NCBI GenBank assembly: GCA_022376925.1
Contig: JAIOJX010000004.1
Coordinates: 496,001-560,000 of the forward strand
Length of the DNA stretch: 64,000 nucleotides
Source: Tragulus kanchil
Lineage: Eukaryota > Chordata > Mammalia > Artiodactyla > Tragulidae
Reading direction: 5' to 3'
The position numbers and the translations under genes were made by a program. The notes beneath the pieces were generated by a model. That model ran no database searches, was not told the origin of the DNA, and was given only the letters and a program-made list of their open reading frames with translations. Positions 57,613 to 64,000 of the stretch are shown here, piece after piece (position 1 is the first letter of the stretch; every line of letters begins with the position of its first letter).

Positions 57613-60009
57613 GCTGTGGGGAATCCATTGGGTTTCAAACAGTCCTCAGCTCTAGTGATATGCCAGGAGTGGTGGACTTATCTGGATTTGGAAGTCAATT
57701 TTGTTAGTCATTATGCTGTCCCTTTTCTTTTAGATAAGTTGTCACTAAGTCGATTATAGCAAAATGTTGTGGTCTTTGTCCTTTTTAATGGGATAAAGAT
57801 AAACCATTCCCTATGTGTTCTTTTAACCTATGATATCAATAAGAGAAAGAAAGAAGACTTATATATCATTCTTCAAGCATGAAAAACACAGAGCAACTTC
57901 AGGGGGAAAAAGGTAAGAAAACAACATTGCTGTTTTCTTTGGTAATTCCAGGACATACAGAATGGGTTTAGAAATTCTATAGCATATGAGATTGTATCTT
58001 CTTGGTTATGTCTAGGAAACCCGGAAACACTCTTTTCCTGGTCAAGATATATGAGTTTTTGAGAACTAATTACTTTGTTATATCACTTTGAATATTTTGC
58101 CAAGATAATAATAGCAAACCCCTTGCACTGCTTTGATTATTACCTTGATCATGGTCATTAGGTTACATGCACAAAAGACTATGTAAAGGTACATTCAAGA
58201 CTGAAGCAACCCTTGATAATCACTTTGAGCACCAGGGAAAGAGTGTAGCTAGGGATACTGGGAAGTGAAGGATAGGCTGGTCTAGAGCAGGAAGTGGCAC
58301 AGGAATGGAGAAACACCCAAGGACTCAGTGACGCTCAAGAATGAAGTGGGGACACAGAGTTCAGGAATAGTAATGGGGACCAAGGAGCCTCAGGGATGGG
58401 GATTAAGAATGTGAATCTGTTGAGCACATTACTTGAGATTAAAAAAAAATAAAGTTGTTTATTTTGGAGACACAACCTTGGTGCAAATATAAAGTGACAT
58501 CTGTCTCAAAATGGTCACATGAAAGCAGCTGCCTAACTATCAAGTAAACTAATGTTTAAGTTGTTTCTTGAGTTATATCTTGATACCCAGACCCATCTCA
58601 CTGATGATGTTTCACAAACCAACCCTAAAATTCTAAACCAGGAAGAGAAAAATGATCCTGAAATGAAACTAATGAAAGCCAAACTATTTCTGTCTTCTAT
58701 TCTTGGTCACTACCATGGATTTATGCATTTCTCTATACAAACAGTCCTCAGCTCTAGTGATATGCCAGGAGTGGTGGACTTATCTGGATTTGGAAGTCAA
58801 TTTTGTTAGTCATTATGCTGTCCCTTTTCTTTTAGATAAGTTGTCACTAAGTCGATTATAGCAAAATGTTGTGGTCTTTGTCCTTTTTAATGGGATAAAG
58901 ATAAACCATTCCCTATGTGTTCTTTTAACCTATGATATCAATAAGAGAAAGAAAGAAGACTTATATATCATTCTTCAAGCATGAAAAACACAGAGCAACT
59001 TCAGGGGGAAAAAGGTAAGAAAACAACATTGCTGTTTTCTTTGGTAATTCCAGGACATACAGAATGGGTTTAGAAATTCTATAGCATATGAGATTGTATC
59101 TTCTTGGTTATGTCTAGGAAACCCGGAAACACTCTTTTCCTGGTCAAGATATATGAGTTTTTGAGAACTAATTACTTTGTTATATCACTTTGAATATTTT
59201 GCCAAGATAATAATAGCAAACCCCTTGCACTGCTTTGATTATTACCTTGATCATGGTCATTAGGTTACATGCACAAAAGACTATGTAAAGGTACATTCAA
59301 GACTGAAGCAACCCTTGATAATCACTTTGAGCACCAGGGAAAGAGTGTAGCTAGGGATACTGGGAAGTGAAGGATAGGCTGGTCTAGAGCAGGAAGTGGC
59401 ACAGGAATGGAGAAATACCCAAGGACTCAGTGACGCTCAAGAATGAAGTGGGGACACAGAGTTCAGGAATAGTAATGGGGACCAAGGAGCCTCAGGGATG
59501 GGGATTAAGAATGTGAATCTGTTGAGCACATTACTTGAGATTAAAAATATATAGTTGTATCTTTTGGAGACACAACCTTGGTGCAAATATAAAGTGACAT
59601 CTGTCTCAAAATGGTCACATGAAAGCAGCTGCCTAACTATCAAGTAAACTAATGTTTAAGTTGTTTCTTGAGTTATATCTTGATACCCAGACCCATCTCA
59701 CTGATGATGTTTCACAAACCAACCCTAAAATTCTAAACCAGGAAGAGAAAAATGATCCTGAAATGAAACTAATGAAAGCCAAACTATTTCTGTCTTCTAT
59801 TCTTGGTCACTACCATGGATTTATGCATTTCTCTATAATTGATATTTCAGATTCCATTTACAGAATGTGGGCTTTCAGAGAACAACCACTGTAAAACTAT
59901 TTCTTTTTCCTGTAAGCAACTCACCTGGAGTCTCTCTTTCTATCTCAAGGCTTCAGAAACAAGTACAGAAAGCACTTACCTAGACTACAGACCAACAAAC
60001 TTTTTCACT
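57613..60009. other. Intergenic DNA downstream of SPINK5
   Basis: Mostly duplication M. I recognise no gene, and only chance frames are present. Confidence 0.65.
57636..59837. repeat. Tandem duplication M (2 x 1102 bp)
   Basis: Copy 1 is 57636-58737 and copy 2 is 58738-59837. It is intergenic DNA. Around 58441 an A run, aaaaaaaaataaagttg, becomes aaaatatatagttg in copy 2. Confidence 0.92.
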
Positions 60010-60175
60010 TAAAAGTCAGACAGACTTTATGAGATATATAGTCTCTGCCACAACCACTCAATGCTGCTGTTGCATATATATATATATATATGTAAATTTA
60101 TATTATGTAAGTTAATATGCACAGCTGTGTTCCAATAGAACTGTATTTACAAAGATAGGTGGTGGTCCAAGTTTG

Positions 60176-62380
60176 ACCTATGGGCTGTAACTCAGAAATT
60201 GTTAAGAATCTGTTTCTTTAGCTACATGTAAATCAATGAAATTAGAACAGTCCCTCACACCTTACACAAAAATAAACTCACAATGGTTTAAAGACTTAAA
60301 TATAAGATACAACACCATAAAACTCCCAGTGGAGAACACAGGTAAAACATTCTCTGACATAAATCATAGAAATATTTACTTAGATCAGTCTCCCAGGGAA
60401 AAGAAATAAAAAATAAACAAACAGGACCTAAAACCAAGCTTAAAAGATTTTACACAGCAAAGGTAATTATCAACAAAACAAAATGACAGCCTACAGAGAG
60501 AATATATTTGGAGGCATTGTGATGGACAAGGAATTAATTTCTAAATATAAAAGCACCTCATACAACTCAATATTACAGAAACAAACTCAATTAAAAAGTG
60601 GGCAGAAGATCTAAGCAGACAGTTGACCAAAGAAGATTGCCAACAGGTACACAGAAAGATGTTCAACATCACTAATTATTAGGGAAATGCAAATCAAAAT
60701 CACAATGAATTATCGCCTCATGCTGGCTAGAATGGCTATTATCAAAAAGTACACAAATAAAAAGCGTTGGCAAGGATGTGGAGAAAAGGGAACACTTGGA
60801 CAATGTTGATGGGACTGTAAACTGGTGCAAGCACCATGGAGAACAGTATGAGCTTCCTTAAAAATGAAAAACAGAACCACTATATGATTCAGTGATTTCA
60901 CTCCTTGGTATATAGACAGAAAAGACAAAAATGCTAATTCAAAAAGATACATGAACCCCCAAGATTCACAGCAACACTGTTTACAATTGTCAAGACATAG
61001 AAGCAACCTAAGTGTATATCAATAGATGACTGGTTTAAGAAGATATGGAATATATCACACACACACACACACACACAGGAATATTACTCAGCCATAAACA
61101 GTATGAAATACTGTCATTTTCAACAACATGAATGGAATTAGAGAATATCATACTAAGTAAAGTCAGACAAAGAAATAAGTATTACATGATATCACTTATA
61201 TGTGAGATCTAAAAAAAAGAATATAAATGAATCTATATACCAAACAGAAACAGACTCACTGACATAGTCAAAACAATGGTTTAACCTATGGGCTGTAACT
61301 CAGAAATTGTTAAGAATCTGTTTCTTTAGCTACATGTAAATCAATGAAATTAGAACAGTCCCTCACACCTTACACAAAAATAAACTCACAATGGTTTAAA
61401 GACTTAAATATAAGATACAACACCATAAAACTCCCAGTGGAGAACACAGGTAAAACATTCTCTGACATAAATCATAGAAATATTTACTTAGATCAGTCTC
61501 CCAGGGAAAAGAAATAAAAAATAAACAAACAGGACCTAAAACCAAGCTTAAAAGATTTTACACAGCAAAGGTAATTATCAACAAAACAAAATGACAGCCT
61601 ACAGAGAGAATATATTTGGAGGCATTGTGATGGACAAGGAATTAATTTCTAAATATAAAAGCACCTCATACAACTCAATATTACAGAAACAAACTCAATT
61701 AAAAAGTGGGCAGAAGATCTAAGCAGACAGTTGACCAAAGAAGATTGCCAACAGGTACACAGAAAGATGTTCAACATCACTAATTATTAGGGAAATGCAA
61801 ATCAAAATCACAATGAATTATCGCCTCATGCTGGCTAGAATGGCTATTATCAAAAAGTACACAAATAAAAAGCGTTGGCAAGGATGTGGAAAAAAGGGAA
61901 ACACTTGGACAATGTTGATGGGACTGTAAACTGGTGCAAGCACCATGGAGAACAGTATGAGCTTCCTTAAAAATGAAAAACAGAACCACTATATGATTCA
62001 GTGATTTCACTCCTTGGTATATAGACAGAAAAGACAAAAATGCTAATTCAAAAAGATACATGAACCCCCAAGATTCACAGCAACACTGTTTACAATTGTC
62101 AAGACATAGAAGCAACCTAAGTGTATATCAATAGATGACTGGTTTAAGAAGATATGGAATATATCACACACACACACACACACACACACAGGAATATTAC
62201 TCAGCCATAAACAGTATGAAATACTGTCATTTTCAACAACATGAATGGAATTAGAGAATATCATACTAAGTAAAGTCAGACAAAGAAATAAGTATTACAT
62301 GATATCACTTATATGTGAGATCTAAAAAAAAGAATATAAATGAATCTATATACCAAACAGAAACAGACTCACTGACATAG
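60176..62380. repeat. Tandem duplication N (2 x about 1100 bp)
   Basis: Copy 1 is 60176-61269 and copy 2 is 61284-62380, offset 1108. It lies in an old L1. The internal CA repeat has 11 units in copy 1 and 13 in copy 2. Confidence 0.92.
61056..61077. repeat. CA microsatellite, 11 units
   Basis: (CA)11 within the old L1. The duplicate at 62165-62190 has 13 units. Confidence 0.9.
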
Positions 62381-62469
62381 ACAACAAAATTATAATTACC
62401 AAAGGTGAAAAGATGGGATGGAGGGAAAGATGAGGAATACAAGATTAACAGACACAGACTGCTTTATAT

Positions 62470-62690
62470 AAGGGCTTCCCAGGTGGCCCAGGGGTAAACA
62501 ATCTGCCTGTCAATGTCAGAGACACAAGAGACACAGGTTCATTCCCTGGATTGGGAAGATCCCCTGGAGGATAAAAATGGCAAACCATCCTAGTATTCTT
62601 GTCTAAAAAATTCCATGGATGGACAAGAAGAGCCTGGGTGGCTACAGTGCATGGGGTTACAAAGAGTCAGAGACAACAGAGTGACTAGAC
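62470..62690 (+). mobile_element. Bov-tA SINE, near full length
   Basis: Contains gggcttcccaggtggcccag, gggaagatcccctggagg and catggggttacaaagagtc, inserted in the 3' UTR of an old L1. The flanks ctttatata and ctttacata are a likely target duplication. The copy at 63593-63813 is from duplication O. Confidence 0.8.
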
Positions 62691-62900
62691 CCAGATACAC
62701 ATCCACATATACTTTACATAAAATAGATAAGCAACAAGGATTTATAGAAGTTCAGGGCGCTATATTCAATACCTCATAGTAACATACAATAAAAAAAAAA
62801 CTAAAAATATATACCTATATAATTAGATAACTAAGTCACTTTGCTGTACCCCTGAAACTAACACAATATTGTAAATTAACTCCATTTCAATCAAAAAAAA

Positions 62901-63464
62901 AGAATCTCTCTTGTATGTCTCTGTAAGTTATTAATAGTTGTCTTCTCTTTTCTCCATTCTATACATTTAAATATCAACCACACTTCTTATTATATGATAA
63001 TAATAATAGAAAGTAACACATGCTGACATTTTTTAAATGTGCTTGAAACTGAGACAAGCACATAGCAAGACTTTTGGGCCCCAATTCAACACACTTTGTG
63101 GCCTTGCTGGTTGGTTTTGACCAAGGCCAGTCTCATGTATAACACAGATTATGGTCAATGAAGTGAACATGCCCTCAGATAATACTCCTTGTTGCCTTTA
63201 ACAGTAATGGATAATACTTCTCTCATAGTAAAGAGTGTAACAAGACATCTTGGTCTTTCCCTGATATCATCCTGGCACACAAGTCCCTTTTTCTTTCCAA
63301 TATTGAAATTAAAGTTCAACATAAGTAATATGTGACTATAAATCATTCTTCAAGCATGAAGGGAGAACAGAGAGAAATACTTGGTCATTTGAAAATCAGT
63401 CATAGGGGAAAAACTCTAATAAAGCATTTGGGTTTCATTTCCTTGAGGGATTTTAAAAAGAATA
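62901..63464. other. Intergenic DNA, nothing recognised
   Basis: An AT-rich stretch after the L1 poly-A and before the second copy of duplication O. I see no gene or repeat family in it. Confidence 0.6.
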
Positions 63465-64000
63465 GAATCTATATACCAAACAGAAACAGACTCACTGACA
63501 TAGACAACAAAATTATAATTACCAAAGGTGAAAAGATGGGATGGAGGGAAAGATGAGGAATACAAGATTAACAGACACAGACTGCTTTATATAAGGGCTT
63601 CCCAGGTGGCCCAGGGGTAAACAATCTGCCTGTCAATGTCAGAGACACAAGAGACACAGGTTCATTCCCTGGATTGGGAAGATCCCCTGGAGGATAAAAA
63701 TGGCAAACCATCCTAGTATTCTTGTCTAAAAAATTCCATGGATGGACAAGAAGAGCCTGGGTGGCTACAGTGCATGGGGTTACAAAGAGTCAGAGACAAC
63801 AGAGTGACTAGACCCAGATACACATCCACATATACTTTACATAAAATAGATAAGCAACAAGGATTTATAGAAGTTCAGGGCGCTATATTCAATACCTCAT
63901 AGTAACATACAATAAAAAAAAAACTAAAAATATATACCTATATAATTAGATAACTAAGTCACTTTGCTGTACCCCTGAAACTAACACAATATTGTAAATT

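Larger units (their letters stand above)
60230..62900 (+). mobile_element. Old L1 LINE 3' fragment, + strand
   Basis: Diverged ORF2-derived sequence with recognisable L1 phrases (late-ORF2 homology around 60590-60900) and a typical artiodactyl L1 3' end at 62860-62900 (gctgtacccctgaaactaac, then an A tail). It is interrupted by a Bov-tA SINE at 62470-62690 and doubled by duplication N. No intact reading frame remains. Confidence 0.75.
62342..64000. repeat. Tandem duplication O (second copy runs off the window)
   Basis: Copy 1 starts at 62342 and runs to about 63464. Copy 2 starts at 63465 and continues to the window end, offset 1123. It carries the Bov-tA SINE and the L1 3' end. Confidence 0.92.

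Noticed and set aside
1927..64000. Regular repeat spacing as a CRISPR-like or satellite array
   Set aside because: Each pair has its own unrelated sequence, so there is no shared repeat unit and no spacers.

Overview
This is nuclear DNA from a ruminant, most likely a pecoran. It carries Bov-tA/BOV-A2-type SINEs, a CHR-type tRNA SINE and L1 elements of the artiodactyl type. The one gene I can support is the 3' part of SPINK5 (LEKTI, a multi-domain Kazal serine-protease inhibitor of skin epithelium) on the + strand. Its exons alternate between about 128-nt Kazal exons (phase 0 in, phase 2 out) and short linker exons. Counting back from the six-cysteine terminal domain, the window holds domains D11-D15, the C-terminal tail and the last exon with a poly(A) signal at 53047.

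Layout: 1-894 intron; D11 exon at 895 and its linker at 2679; D12 at 5158 and linker at 5434; a 5'-truncated minus-strand L1 at about 7369-15503; D13 at 18807 and linker at 20800; a possible relic Kazal exon at 22684; D14 at 22882 and linker at 24137; a long intron with old L1/SINE debris and a full-length minus-strand L1 (29706-39054) with a 13-bp target-site duplication; D15 at 40113; tail exon at 44510; last exon at 52767-53070. From there to 64000 I see only repeats and unannotated intergenic sequence.

The dominant oddity is not biological in appearance. At least 22 near-identical direct tandem duplications, each about 1.03-1.2 kb, run through the whole window irrespective of content (exons, introns, L1, SINEs, intergenic DNA). 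Their junctions are random. Several carry short error-rich filler, and second copies show single-base homopolymer losses, two of which frameshift exons. The simplest reading is an assembly or gap-filling fault in which about 1.1-kb contig flanks were kept twice. If so, the true locus is nearer 40 kb than 64 kb, and the apparent second (and third) copies of SPINK5 exons, as well as an 816-residue L1 reading frame, are artefacts.

I treat the first or intact copy of each exon as the real one, and list the second copies as duplicates or pseudo-exons. I found no RNA genes, no CRISPR array and no convincing novel gene system.
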